This document shows, in pieces, positions 49,412 through 58,281 of a DNA stretch of 64,000 nt (the stretch's first letter is position 1; each line of letters starts with the position of its first letter). Location: positions 42,184 to 106,183 of the forward strand of contig JAZLIS010000103.1 in assembly GCA_045617505.1 (NCBI GenBank), read 5' to 3'. Under the pieces are notes generated by a model, which saw only the letters and a program-made list of their open reading frames with translations, was not told the DNA's origin and ran no database searches. The position numbers were made by a program, and so were the translations under genes. This stretch comes from Cacconaster sp045617505. GTDB taxonomy: Bacteria; Bacteroidota; Bacteroidia; Bacteroidales; UBA932.

Positions 49412-49548
49412 TGCCAGGTCTTCTGACTCGTCCTTCACACGCGCCTTCCCATCGAAATGACAGTGGCTAAGAGTGCGTATGTATCCATAGGACTTACAGC
49501 TGCGGGCACAGTTCAGGTCTTGCACCTGATTCCCTTGACCATAACCTG
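49412..49548 (-). ncRNA. Cobalamin riboswitch
   Basis: On the minus strand the transcript has GGGAATCAGGTGCAAGACCT and then CTGTGCCCGCAGCTGTAAG, the conserved cobalamin aptamer core. The B12 box TTAGCCACTG lies at 49470-49461, then GGGAAGG, and the closing GAGTCAGAAGACCTGGC. The order and spacing are those of a full cobalamin aptamer. The btuB start codon is 54 bases further on and no terminator hairpin with a U tract is visible, so control is probably translational. Cobalamin binding should reduce expression of the btu genes. Confidence 0.93.
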
Positions 49549-49551
49549 CCG

Positions 49552-49582
49552 CAAAGATACAAAACATTCTTTTTTGCTCAAA
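49552..49582 (-). promoter_or_regulatory. btuB promoter
   Basis: TTTG (49582-49579), 19 bases, TATCTTTG (49559-49552) on the minus strand, a full consensus match. Transcription would start at the 5' edge of the aptamer. Confidence 0.8.
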
Positions 49583-49588
49583 AAAATC

Positions 49589-49620
49589 TTGGAAGAATAG
49601 AAAAATAATACATATATTTG
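49589..49620 (+). promoter_or_regulatory. tRNA-Ser promoter
   Basis: TTGG (49589-49592), 20 bases, TATATTTG (49613-49620), then 11 bases to the tRNA 5' end. It is back to back with the btuB promoter, only 6 bases separating the two -33 elements. Confidence 0.75.
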
Positions 49621-49631
49621 CACTCCCGAAA

Positions 49632-49716
49632 GGAGAGATGGTAGAGTGGTCTATTACGGCAGTCTTGAAAACTGTTGAGGTGAGAGCCTCCGGGGGTTCG
49701 AATCCCTCTCTCTCCG
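49632..49716 (+). tRNA. tRNA-Ser (anticodon UGA)
   Basis: An 85-base class II tRNA. Acceptor stem GGAGAGA/TCTCTCC with discriminator G, D-arm, anticodon loop CTTGAAA giving UGA, a long variable arm typical of Ser (GAGGTGAGAGCCTC), and T-arm GGGGGTTCGAATCCC. CCA is not encoded. It reads UCN codons. A strong hairpin terminator follows at 49758-49795. Confidence 0.95.
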
Positions 49717-49757
49717 CAAGAATGGTTGAAAATCAATGATTTACACCATTTACGCAT

Positions 49758-49795
49758 AAAAATACGCATACGTTTTACGATGTATGCGTATTTTT
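49758..49795. terminator. Bidirectional terminator between tRNA-Ser and rhaD
   Basis: AAAAATACGCATAC (49758-49771) pairs perfectly with GTATGCGTATTTTT (49782-49795) around a 10-base loop. T tracts exist in both directions, so it ends both the tRNA transcript and the convergent rhamnose operon. Confidence 0.85.
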
Positions 49796-49869
49796 ATTGT
49801 TTTTACCTCACTTGTCGAATGTCATAGCTTGTTGCTTATGGCTGGGGTACCTGAGCAGTTACACGTCAT

Positions 49870-50652
49870 CTATTTCGGTAGGTGGAACGCCTCTGACATC
49901 TCCTTCATCTGAGCATCGGTCATTCCTTCGGGCTCGAAGCCCATATTGCGGGAGGCGATGTAAATCAGGGCCGACTTGTTGAGCACGTCGATCTGGTCGA
50001 AAGCACTCATTATATCGACATCGACGGCGAACACACCGTGCTTCTCCCACATCACCACGTCATAATCCTCGTCAAGAGCCTTCAGGGTGGCATTGCCCAG
50101 TGCCACGCTGCCCGGAAGCTTGTAAGGCACCACACCAAGTCCTCTGGGGCAGAAAGCCTTGGTCTCGGGAATCATTGACCAGAGCATCCTTGTGGCGGCG
50201 TCCTTCTCGAGCCACTTCCTGCAGTGGGTCAGAGCCACCAGTTCAATGGGATGCGTATGGAGGGATGCCTTGTACGGAGAGCCCTTGGCAATCAGATGGG
50301 CGTGGACCGCAAGGTGGGAAGGAAGCTCGGAAGTCGGCATAACAGGCTTGTCGGCAACTATCTCATAATGCGCGCAGTCGTCCGTTATCCTAATTATCGA
50401 GCCGTTGTCCATCGGGGCGTGGGCAAGGTCACGCATACGCCTGCCAGTGCCCTTGCAGTAGAAATAACACCCTTTTATTTCAGGGAGAGTCAGACCGATT
50501 TCAAAGGGGCCGGCAATGGCCGCGGCTTTTCTGATGTCCGGACCCACGGAATCCGTTATATTGACCGTTATGTTCCCGCCGTTGCGTTCGGCCCAACCTT
50601 TCTGCCAGAGGTAGCCCGCCACCTCTGCAACTTGTTCTATCTCTTTCAGCAT
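49870..50652 (-). CDS. rhaD: Rhamnulose-1-phosphate aldolase
   Basis: A 260-residue class II aldolase. ERNGGNITVNITD is the substrate phosphate loop, KASLHTHPIELVALTHC carries the zinc-binding His pair and VVMWEKHGVFAV the third His. CPRGLGVVPYKLPGSVALG is typical of RhaD. It splits L-rhamnulose 1-phosphate into dihydroxyacetone phosphate and L-lactaldehyde. It is last in rhaB-rhaA-rhaD, overlapping rhaA by 7 bases. Confidence 0.95.
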   Translation of the reverse strand: MLKEIEQVAEVAGYLWQKGWAERNGGNITVNITDSVGPDIRKAAAIAGPFEIGLTLPEIKGCYFYCKGTGRRMRDLAHAPMDNGSIIRITDDCAHYEIVADKPVMPTSELPSHLAVHAHLIAKGSPYKASLHTHPIELVALTHCRKWLEKDAATRMLWSMIPETKAFCPRGLGVVPYKLPGSVALGNATLKALDEDYDVVMWEKHGVFAVDVDIMSAFDQIDVLNKSALIYIASRNMGFEPEGMTDAQMKEMSEAFHLPK

Positions 50653-51884
50653 CTCTTTGAAGTAACTTCCTCAGTGTATTTGTCAATCTCTTTCATATAT
50701 GCGGCTCCGACGGGAACGGACGAACGCTCGCAGAACTCGTCATAAACGTCACCCCAGGGCATCGCCTTGAATTCCTCAAGAAGAGTGAGAACCTTGTAGG
50801 TCTCACCTTGAAGCTCGTACTGCCGGATGAGTTCCACAGGCTCCAGAAGAGCGCAGAGCATACATTTCTGAGCGGTGCGGCTCCCGATTACGTAGGCTCC
50901 CACACGGTTGATGGCTCCGTCAAAATAGTCGAGGCCGTAATGTACGCGTTCCAAAGCACCGGCACGGGCGATTTCAGAGAAGAGTTCCTGAGTTGCATCA
51001 TCCTTGATGGTAACGTGGTCCGAATCCCAACGGACAGGACGGCTGACGTGCAGCATTATTTCAGGGACGAAATTCAACAGCGCCGAAACCTTGTCCGCAG
51101 GACTCTCCGTAGGGTGATAGTGCCCCGTGTCAATCGTGGGAATCTTGCCGTTGGCCGCAGCGTATGCCGTGTAGAAATCGTGGCTGCCGACAGTGAAACT
51201 CTCAAGCCCGATTCCGAAGACCTTGCCTTCGATGCAGTCTTTCATATTGGCCTTGTGTTCGATGAATATCTTGTCGAGAGAATCCTTCAGCAGATAACGG
51301 TAGAGATAGTGATTCACGCTCTGGTCCTTGCACCCGTCGTGAACCCACACGTTCATAATGCAGGGATCATTCTGAGCGGCACCGATGGCGTCCGCTATGT
51401 CGCGGCACCGGCGGGTGTGCTCAATCCAGAAATCCCGGATGGCCTTGTCGGGGTTGGCCAGAGAAAGATTGCCGCTCTTCGGATGAGAGAACGACGTTGA
51501 ATTGAAATCAAGTTTGGTGTCGTTTTCGCGACCCCATTCAATCCAACCCTTGAAATGCTCCACTCCCACCTCATTCCTGTCGATTTTCTGACCTCCGAAC
51601 TCCCCATAGATTTCGTGGAGATTGAGGCGATGCGTACCGGGGATGAGACTTTTCGCCTTCAGTATATCATCCCGCAGTTCGTCGATATTGCGGGCCTTGC
51701 CCGGATAATTGCCGGTGGCCTGGATTCCTCCGGTCAGTTCTCCCGCACTTTCAAAGCCGGCAACGTCATCCGCCTGCCAGCAGTGCATCGAGAGGTGAAA
51801 GTCATTCATCTGTCCGAGGACCGCTTCGGTATTGATGCCGAAAGCGGTGTAGCGCTCACGCGCGATGTCGTATGCTTTGCTCAT
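50646..51884 (-). CDS. rhaA: L-rhamnose isomerase
   Basis: A 412-residue RhaA. The TIM-barrel active site shows MHCWQADDVAGFE near the start, NIDELRDDILKAKSLIPGTH, GLESFTVGSHDFYTAYA, and HVSRPVRWDSDHVTIKDDAT, which contributes metal-binding Asp/His residues. It interconverts L-rhamnose and L-rhamnulose. The ATG overlaps rhaB by four bases. Confidence 0.96.
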   Translation of the reverse strand: MSKAYDIARERYTAFGINTEAVLGQMNDFHLSMHCWQADDVAGFESAGELTGGIQATGNYPGKARNIDELRDDILKAKSLIPGTHRLNLHEIYGEFGGQKIDRNEVGVEHFKGWIEWGRENDTKLDFNSTSFSHPKSGNLSLANPDKAIRDFWIEHTRRCRDIADAIGAAQNDPCIMNVWVHDGCKDQSVNHYLYRYLLKDSLDKIFIEHKANMKDCIEGKVFGIGLESFTVGSHDFYTAYAAANGKIPTIDTGHYHPTESPADKVSALLNFVPEIMLHVSRPVRWDSDHVTIKDDATQELFSEIARAGALERVHYGLDYFDGAINRVGAYVIGSRTAQKCMLCALLEPVELIRQYELQGETYKVLTLLEEFKAMPWGDVYDEFCERSSVPVGAAYMKEIDKYTEEVTSKRC

Positions 51885-53266
51885 TTTGGTATATATGTTT
51901 TTATATCAATATTCTCTGCAATCTGCTCCCTCGTCAGTCCGGCCTGGACCATTACGTTGCCCAGAGCGGTTCCTTCTGCGGGGCCGGCAATCACCTTCAC
52001 TCCGCAGGCGTCGGCGGTCATCTGATTGAGAAGAGTGTTCTGCGAGCCGCCTCCGATGATATGAAGCACCTCTATCGGGTGTCCCGCAATCTTCTCAAGA
52101 GCCCTGAACACCTCCGCATACTTCGAGGCGAGGGAATCGTAGATGAGCCTCACCAGAGAAGCGTCGTCGGCCGGGGTGGAATAGCCGTGAGAAATGCACC
52201 ATCCGCGGATTGCTTCCGGCATATCCGTCGGGGATGCGAATTCCTTGGCATCGGGATCGATGACGAACCCCGACGGGGCTGATGAGCCGGCCATCTCCCT
52301 GATTTCGTCGTATGAATAGGCGCGCCCATCCCCCTTCCATTTTGCCAGACACTGTTCGAGGAGCCACATCCCGGTAATATTCTTCAGAAGGGTAATGGTT
52401 CCCCCTACCCCGCCTTCGTTGGTATAGTTCATCTCGAACATCTGCTGACTGATTACGGGTTTATCCACCTCTATTCCCATAAGTGACCAGGTACCGCTGC
52501 TCAAATAGGCGAAATTCTTCTCCCGGGCAGGCACGGCGGCCACCGCGGAAGCGGTGTCGTGACCGGCAACGGCCTTCACGGGAACGCAGCCCAGACCTGT
52601 GGATTCCGCAAAGCCCGGCTTGAGTGTGCCTATCACATCTCCGGGGAATACCAACTCCGCGAAACGGGATGCATCCAGACCGCACAGCGCAAGAATGGAG
52701 CCGTCCAGTTCCTTGGTTCGGGGATTCATCAACGCAGATGTACTTAGAATCGTATATTCACAAGCCATTTTTCCCGTAAGCATATAGGAGAGCAGGTCTG
52801 GCATAAAGAGTATCTTGTCAGCGTTGTCCAGCCCCCCGTCAAGAGACTGGGCATAGAGCTGGAAGACGGAATTGAAATTCATTATCTGGATACCGGTGCG
52901 GCCGTAGAGGTCCGCCCGGCTCATCTTCTCGAGAAAAGCCTCTTGCGCCGCAAACGAGTACGGGTCGCGGTACGCTCGCGGCAGTCCTGCCAGATTGCCA
53001 TTCCTGTCTATTCCGGCAAAATCGACACCCCAGGTATCGATACCGATGGATTCGACTTTGACTTTTCTCTCTCCGGCAATCCTCAACCCCTTGAGAATAT
53101 TGTCGAAGATATTGTTGACATCCCAATGGTAGCGCCCCTCCCTTTCAACGAGAGGAGTCGGAAAACGATGTAGTGTCTCCATTTCAACGTGACCTCCCTC
53201 CGAAGTCCCGGATAGAATGACGCGGCCGCTCGTGGCACCCAAATCAATGGCTATGTAGTATTTCAT
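51881..53266 (-). CDS. rhaB: Rhamnulokinase
   Basis: A 461-residue FGGY-family kinase. YIAIDLGATSGRVILSG is the phosphate-1 loop, VESIGIDTWGVDFAGID binds sugar, VKAVAGHDTASAVAAVPA and FAYLSSGTWSLMGIE are the ATP-site motifs, and IGGGSQNTLLNQMTADACG is adenosine binding. It phosphorylates L-rhamnulose at C1. It is first of the tight rhaB-rhaA-rhaD operon. No rhamnose transporter or RhaR/RhaS-type regulator is adjacent, so these must lie elsewhere. Confidence 0.96.
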   Translation of the reverse strand: MKYYIAIDLGATSGRVILSGTSEGGHVEMETLHRFPTPLVEREGRYHWDVNNIFDNILKGLRIAGERKVKVESIGIDTWGVDFAGIDRNGNLAGLPRAYRDPYSFAAQEAFLEKMSRADLYGRTGIQIMNFNSVFQLYAQSLDGGLDNADKILFMPDLLSYMLTGKMACEYTILSTSALMNPRTKELDGSILALCGLDASRFAELVFPGDVIGTLKPGFAESTGLGCVPVKAVAGHDTASAVAAVPAREKNFAYLSSGTWSLMGIEVDKPVISQQMFEMNYTNEGGVGGTITLLKNITGMWLLEQCLAKWKGDGRAYSYDEIREMAGSSAPSGFVIDPDAKEFASPTDMPEAIRGWCISHGYSTPADDASLVRLIYDSLASKYAEVFRALEKIAGHPIEVLHIIGGGSQNTLLNQMTADACGVKVIAGPAEGTALGNVMVQAGLTREQIAENIDIKTYIPK

Positions 53267-53270
53267 ACCT

Positions 53271-53306
53271 CAAATTTACATTTTTATTTGAAAAATTGTA
53301 TATTTG
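53271..53306. promoter_or_regulatory. Divergent -7 elements of rhaB and the DUF349 gene
   Basis: Minus strand TAAATTTG (53278-53271) lies 4 bases before the rhaB ATG, so the rha mRNA is nearly leaderless if this element is used. Plus strand TATATTTG (53299-53306) lies 21 bases before the DUF349 ATG. The -33 elements are poor. Confidence 0.55.
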
Positions 53307-53327
53307 TAAGCTATAAAACTGACAACC

Positions 53328-55073
53328 ATGAGTGAAGACCTTAACCCCATTGCTCCTGCCGGGCAATCTGTAGAATCTGTAGAACAGGAAGAAATCATCG
53401 ATTATTCAAACAAAGGACTGAAGGAGATAATCGACATTTTCCAGAACCTTCTGGAAACGGCCGACAATCAGCAGCAGTACAAACACGCGGAAGCGCTCAA
53501 GGCGGCCTTCTACAAGACTCTTCGCAAAGAGAAAATCGCCGCCGGTCTGGAACAGCCCGAGGAAGGGGCGCCCAGCCCGTTCGATGAAGTGGAGAGAGGC
53601 TTTAAGGAACTCTACGGAAAATACAAGGAGCGCAGGAGCGAATACCTTCGGGAACAGGACATTCACAAGGAGGAGAACCTCAAGGAGAAGCTCTCTATAA
53701 TCGAGGATCTCAAAGCCCTTTTGGACAAACAGGAGGACATAAGCCAGACTTTTCCCCTTTTCAGGGAGATTCAGAACAGGTGGAGAGCCGTGGGTCCCGT
53801 CGCCCAGAACAAGGTGAAAGACCTCTACGACACCTACCAGCACTATGTGGAGATGTTCTATGACTACCTGAAGATCAACCGCGAGATGCGTGACCTGGAC
53901 TTCAGGAAGAATATGGAAATAAAGGAAGAACTCTGCCGTCAGGCCGAAGCCTTGGCGGAAATGGAGAACGTGGTGGAGGCATTCAGGGAACTGCAGAAAC
54001 TCCACGAGCAGTGGAAGGAAATCGGCCCCGTCGATGCCGCCAACAGGGAGTCCATCTGGGAGAGGTTCAAAGCCGCAACTTCCGTCATCAACAAGAAGCA
54101 TCAGGAATACTTTGAGGGGCAGAAGGTCAAGGAGAAGGAGAATCTTGAGGCCAAGAGCCTGCTCTGCGAAAAGGTGGAGGTCATTGCCGCCACCGAGGTC
54201 AAGGATTCCAATATGTGGAACGACCTGTCCAAGCAGATAGAGGATATCCAAAAAGAGTGGAAGAGCATAGGCTTTGCCACAAGAAAGGAGAACCAGAAGA
54301 TATATGACCGCTTCCGCGCCGCCTGCGACGATTTCTTTGCACGCAAGCGGGAGTTCTACGCCGAATTCAAGGACAAAATGCAGGAGAATGTGGCAAAGAA
54401 GATGGCACTGATTGAAAAAGCCGAGGCACTGAAAGACAGTGATGATTGGAAAGCCACCAGCGACGCTCTCATCGAACTTCAGCGGCAGTGGAAGGAGATC
54501 GGCCCCGTTACACGCAAGAAATCGGAACAGATCTGGAAGCGTTTCCGCGCCGCCTGCGATGAGTTCTACAACAGGCGTGACGCTCAGAGAGGCGCATCTT
54601 CTTCCGATCAGGCCGAGAACCTTGAGAAGAAGAAGGCATTGATTGCAGAAATCAATGAGTTCGTTGTGGAGGGAAGCGATGCGGCAAGAGCGGCTTTCAA
54701 AGAGTTCCGCGAGAGATGGAACAGCATAGGTTTCGTTCCCCTCAAGGAGAAGGAAAATATTCAGAACGAATTCCGCAACGCACTGAACGAAAAGTTTGCA
54801 CAGTTCCGCGAAGGAGCCGGACGTCTGGCATACAAGGCGGAGAGAGCCGTAAAGAGCGAAAGGGACAGGCTCGTCCAGAAATATCTGAAGAAAGAGCAGG
54901 ACATAGCCACATGGGAGAACAATATCGGATTCTTCGCAAAGAGCAAGAATGCCGAAGCCCTTCTCAAGAACTTGCGCAAGGAAATCGACAGAGCAAAGAA
55001 GGATCTGGCCGAACTTGAGGCCCAGATTAAAGAATTCGACAAACAGGAACAAGACGGACAGCAGCAGAGATGA
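53328..55073 (+). CDS. DUF349 repeat protein
   Basis: A 581-residue, strongly charged, largely coiled-coil protein made of about five to six DUF349 repeats. The hallmark W...GP/F motif recurs: RWRAVGPVAQNKVKDL, QWKEIGPVDAANRESI, EWKSIGFATRKENQKI, QWKEIGPVTRKKSEQI and RWNSIGFVPLKEKENI. No signal peptide or catalytic site is seen. DUF349 proteins are widespread, of unsettled function, and have been linked to envelope stress or condensin-like roles. The stop overlaps the yidC ATG by four bases, a coupling common in Bacteroidetes that hints at a link to membrane biogenesis. Confidence 0.9.
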   Translation: MSEDLNPIAPAGQSVESVEQEEIIDYSNKGLKEIIDIFQNLLETADNQQQYKHAEALKAAFYKTLRKEKIAAGLEQPEEGAPSPFDEVERGFKELYGKYKERRSEYLREQDIHKEENLKEKLSIIEDLKALLDKQEDISQTFPLFREIQNRWRAVGPVAQNKVKDLYDTYQHYVEMFYDYLKINREMRDLDFRKNMEIKEELCRQAEALAEMENVVEAFRELQKLHEQWKEIGPVDAANRESIWERFKAATSVINKKHQEYFEGQKVKEKENLEAKSLLCEKVEVIAATEVKDSNMWNDLSKQIEDIQKEWKSIGFATRKENQKIYDRFRAACDDFFARKREFYAEFKDKMQENVAKKMALIEKAEALKDSDDWKATSDALIELQRQWKEIGPVTRKKSEQIWKRFRAACDEFYNRRDAQRGASSSDQAENLEKKKALIAEINEFVVEGSDAARAAFKEFRERWNSIGFVPLKEKENIQNEFRNALNEKFAQFREGAGRLAYKAERAVKSERDRLVQKYLKKEQDIATWENNIGFFAKSKNAEALLKNLRKEIDRAKKDLAELEAQIKEFDKQEQDGQQQR

Positions 55074-56935
55074 GCAGCGAGAAAAGCAGCAGTATCATAG
55101 GATTCGCGCTGATAGGCGTAATTCTTCTTCTATTCAGTTGGTATAATTCGAAACAATACGAAAAGCAGACACGGGAGAACCTCCTCATCCAGGATTCTCT
55201 TGCGGTCGCGGCATTTGCCAGCGAGGCTTCCTCCGAAGAGATGCAGGCCGCTGCGGACAGCATCGTACTTGCGGAATCTCCCCTGTATCAGAACAATCTC
55301 CTCAACGAGGCAAGTGCCGCTGAAGAGGAATTCGTCACAATTGAAAACGACAAGCTGAGCCTGACAATCTCAACCAGAGGAGCCCAGCCTCACAGTGTAC
55401 TGATAAAGGACTATTTCCGCTATGACAGCACAGCTCTCTATCTGATTCGTCCCGAAAGGAGCAATTTCGACCTTGAGCTCAACACCGACCAGTGGCTGAA
55501 CACGGCAGACCTCAATTTCAAGGTATCCAGCAGCAGTGCCAGTTCTCTCGGGATGAGGCTGAATTTCAGCGATACCTCCTATATTGAAGCTGTTTATGCA
55601 CTCAAGGAAGGCAGTTACCTTGTCGATTATACACTGAACTTCGTCGGGATGGACAAGGTCCTCGACCGACGCACCAACCACGTAACGATGGACTGGACAG
55701 TCGATCTTCCCCGTCTGGAGAAAGGATACACCAACGAGAAGAACTACTCCGCCGTGGCATACCGCTATGCCTCGAACAGTGACGTGAAGACCGTCGGCCA
55801 GAGGAAAGAGTCCATCAAGGAGACCTTCAGTTCAAACCTGCGCTGGTTCGGTTTCCAGCAACAGTTCTTCTCCGCCATTATGGTCGCTCCCGAGGATTTC
55901 ACCGGAGGTACCCTTGTCAACAAATTCTATGAAGAGGGTGACACATCGGGCAACCTGATGCAGTCAGGAGCCGAAATGACTTTTGAAATAGACCCGAGAA
56001 ACCCCGATTTCTCCGTTCCCTTCAATTTCTATTTCGGCCCGAACCACTATTACACCCTGAAGAGCTTCAATCAGGGTTTCGAGAAGATCATCCCTCTGGG
56101 AGGCAAGGTAATAGGCACCATCAGCCGATACGTCATCATCCCAATATTCAACTGGTTGAGCAAGTACATCGCAAGTTACGGCCTTATTATCCTGATTCTG
56201 ACCATCATAATAAAGACTGTGATTTCACCGCTGACAATACGTTCATACAAGTCCTCCGCAAAGATGAAGGTCCTGCAGCCCGAGATTCAGAAAATCAACG
56301 AGCGATACCCCAAGCAGGAGGATGCGATGAAGAAACAGCAGGCCACGATGGACCTCTACAACCGCGCAGGTGTAAGTATGTGGGGAGGATGTCTTCCCGT
56401 ACTGCTCCAATTTCCCATCCTGTGGGCGATGTTCCGGTTCTTCCCAGCATCATTTGAGTTGCGCCAACAGAGTTTTCTCTGGGCGGATGACCTCAGCGGA
56501 TACGATTCAATCCTCGACTTCGGTTTCAACATACCATTCTACGGTGACCATATCTCCCTCTTCGCGCTGCTGATGGGCGTGTCAATGTGGGGCTACTCAA
56601 AGATGACGCTATCTCAGGTACAGGCGACTTCGATGCCTGGAATGAAATTTATGCAGCTATGGTTCATGCCCATTTTTATGGTAATCCTCTGCAACAATTT
56701 CTCCGCCGGTCTGTCATACTACTACTTCCTGAGCAACCTGATTACCATCGGCCAGAACTGGGCCATCAGAAAATGGTTCGTGGATGAGGAAAAAATCTAT
56801 GCAGCCCTCAAGCAGAAGGCTTCTTCCGGCAAACCCGTGAAGAAATCCAAATGGCGCCAGCGCCTTGATGAAGCTTACAAGATTCAGCAGGAGCAGATGA
56901 AAGCCCAGCAGAAAGGAAAAGGGGGACGCAGATAA
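55070..56935 (+). CDS. yidC: Membrane protein insertase YidC
   Basis: A 621-residue YidC of the Gram-negative type. An N-terminal helix (SIIGFALIGVILLLFSWYNS) is followed by the large periplasmic beta domain and then the conserved insertase core: LTIIIKTVISPLTIRSYKSS with the key Arg, PLLQFPILWAMFRFFPAS-like segment in the form GGCLPVLLQFPILWAMFRFF, and YYYFLSNLITIGQNWAIRKW. A basic C-terminal tail (KKSKWRQRLDEAYKIQQ) can contact ribosomes. It inserts and folds inner-membrane proteins. Translation is coupled to the DUF349 gene. Confidence 0.96.
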   Translation: MSSEKSSSIIGFALIGVILLLFSWYNSKQYEKQTRENLLIQDSLAVAAFASEASSEEMQAAADSIVLAESPLYQNNLLNEASAAEEEFVTIENDKLSLTISTRGAQPHSVLIKDYFRYDSTALYLIRPERSNFDLELNTDQWLNTADLNFKVSSSSASSLGMRLNFSDTSYIEAVYALKEGSYLVDYTLNFVGMDKVLDRRTNHVTMDWTVDLPRLEKGYTNEKNYSAVAYRYASNSDVKTVGQRKESIKETFSSNLRWFGFQQQFFSAIMVAPEDFTGGTLVNKFYEEGDTSGNLMQSGAEMTFEIDPRNPDFSVPFNFYFGPNHYYTLKSFNQGFEKIIPLGGKVIGTISRYVIIPIFNWLSKYIASYGLIILILTIIIKTVISPLTIRSYKSSAKMKVLQPEIQKINERYPKQEDAMKKQQATMDLYNRAGVSMWGGCLPVLLQFPILWAMFRFFPASFELRQQSFLWADDLSGYDSILDFGFNIPFYGDHISLFALLMGVSMWGYSKMTLSQVQATSMPGMKFMQLWFMPIFMVILCNNFSAGLSYYYFLSNLITIGQNWAIRKWFVDEEKIYAALKQKASSGKPVKKSKWRQRLDEAYKIQQEQMKAQQKGKGGRR

Positions 56936-56950
56936 TTCGACAAACAGGAG

Positions 56951-57586
56951 ATGATTTCCGAGCGCATCATTGAACTGAAGTCGGAGTTGCCCGCCGGTGT
57001 CAAGCTGGTGGCGGTATCCAAATACAGGAGTACAGATGAAATTCTGCAGGCATATTACGCCGGTCAGCGCTCATTTGCGGAAAGCCGTCCTCAGGAACTT
57101 GCGCAGAAAGCCGCTTCACTTCCCCGGGATATAGAGTGGCATTTCATCGGCCATCTCCAGACAAACAAGATCAAGCTGATACTCCCTTATGTATCTCTCA
57201 TCCAGTCCGTGGATTCCCTCCATCTGCTCAAGGAAATCGACAGGCAGGCGGCCACAGCCGGCAAAAAGGCGGAGTGCCTGCTGGAAGTCCATATCTCCAA
57301 GGAAGAGAGCAAACAGGGGTTCCTCCCCGAAGAGGTTGGCGGAATAATAAAAAACCGCTCTGAATTTCCGAACATCATACTTCGCGGGGTAATGGGAATG
57401 GCTTCACTCACTGACGACGGGAATATCGTCAGAAGTGAATTCAGGATGTTGAAAAGCATTTCCGACAGCATTTCCGACAAAGGTTCTGACATAGTCTCAA
57501 TGGGAATGTCATCGGACTACAAGCTTGCCGTGCAGGAAGGCACGAATCTTGTCAGAATCGGAACGTCAATTTTCGGAGAAAGATAA
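56951..57586 (+). CDS. YggS-family pyridoxal phosphate homeostasis protein
   Basis: A 211-residue single-domain PLP-binding barrel protein. KLVAVSKYRSTDEI holds the PLP Lys, RSFAESRPQELAQKA and EWHFIGHLQTNKIKLI are family signatures, and LRGVMGMASLTDD and SMGMSSDYKLAVQEGTNLVR with IGTSIFG close the phosphate site. Members maintain free PLP levels rather than catalyse a known reaction. It lies 15 bases after yidC in the same direction and is probably in its operon. Confidence 0.93.
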   Translation: MISERIIELKSELPAGVKLVAVSKYRSTDEILQAYYAGQRSFAESRPQELAQKAASLPRDIEWHFIGHLQTNKIKLILPYVSLIQSVDSLHLLKEIDRQAATAGKKAECLLEVHISKEESKQGFLPEEVGGIIKNRSEFPNIILRGVMGMASLTDDGNIVRSEFRMLKSISDSISDKGSDIVSMGMSSDYKLAVQEGTNLVRIGTSIFGER

Positions 57587-57588
57587 AA

Positions 57589-58281
57589 ATGAAAATCAAA
57601 AGAGCATCAATGATGGCCATAGTCGTCTTTCTTGCATCCTGCAAGGAAGTGCCTATGGAAGAACAGATTTCGAGACTTTATGAAAGTTCCTCTCCCCAGG
57701 ATGAAACCACTGCCAGAATCGAAAAGGCCGAAAGCCTTGATCAAAGTGATCTTTGGGATTATTACTCATATCTTCTGGCGAAGGAGGCGGGAGTCAAACT
57801 TGGAGAAATATATGATGAAGAGGATGGTCTTCTGACTGCCCGATATTTCGGGAGAAATAAAAAGGATATCTCTTCAGTTACAATGACTGCCAGACTGGAC
57901 GAATATTCTGCCTGCATTACGGCCATCGAGGTGCTGAAATTGTACAAAAATTCCAAGATACGGCCCAATCACAACATCAGGCTGGTCATCTATGCGGACA
58001 GTACCGCTGTACCGGTAAGTATGAAATCCAACAACCTGCTGCTGATGAATCTCCACTGCTCCGACACTCTTGAAAAACATACCTTCATCATCAGGGAAGC
58101 GGAGCCCATTTATCAGAAAATAATGGAAGTAATCCCTCCATATTTCCAGCCCTACGGGTCCTACACTTTCAAAAATGAAGCCCGTACCAAAATGGATGCC
58201 ATCTACGACTATAACGTCAGCAAAGAAGATTTGGGAAAGGAAACGGCAACAGTGGCAAGCCTTATACACATCCTGAACTAG
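57589..58281 (+). CDS. Lipoprotein of unknown function, possibly degenerate M28-like
   Basis: A 230-residue protein with a lipobox signal (MMAIVVFLASCKEVP), placed two bases after the yggS-like gene. The middle part (ACITAIEVLKLYKNSKIRPN followed by HNIRLVIYADS) has the spacing of an M28 aminopeptidase core, where helix ALLEIAR and strand TIRFVFF would sit. The metal ligands are not there, so if related it is catalytically dead. The similarity is weak and my own reading. Its stop codon overlaps the stop of the convergent tamL gene within the palindrome CTAG. Confidence 0.6.
   Translation: MKIKRASMMAIVVFLASCKEVPMEEQISRLYESSSPQDETTARIEKAESLDQSDLWDYYSYLLAKEAGVKLGEIYDEEDGLLTARYFGRNKKDISSVTMTARLDEYSACITAIEVLKLYKNSKIRPNHNIRLVIYADSTAVPVSMKSNNLLLMNLHCSDTLEKHTFIIREAEPIYQKIMEVIPPYFQPYGSYTFKNEARTKMDAIYDYNVSKEDLGKETATVASLIHILN

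Noticed and set aside
49578..49769. A 63-codon open frame on the minus strand ending GERGIRTPGG-like
   Set aside because: It is the antisense translation of tRNA-Ser, a common annotation artefact.
49741..49869. Attachment site of an integrated element next to tRNA-Ser
   Set aside because: No duplicated tRNA 3' end and no integrase gene nearby; the palindrome is explained as a terminator.
53406..55052. A 548-codon open frame antisense to the DUF349 gene
   Set aside because: It is Leu/Val-rich mirror sequence caused by Glu/Lys-rich codons of the real gene; no family features.
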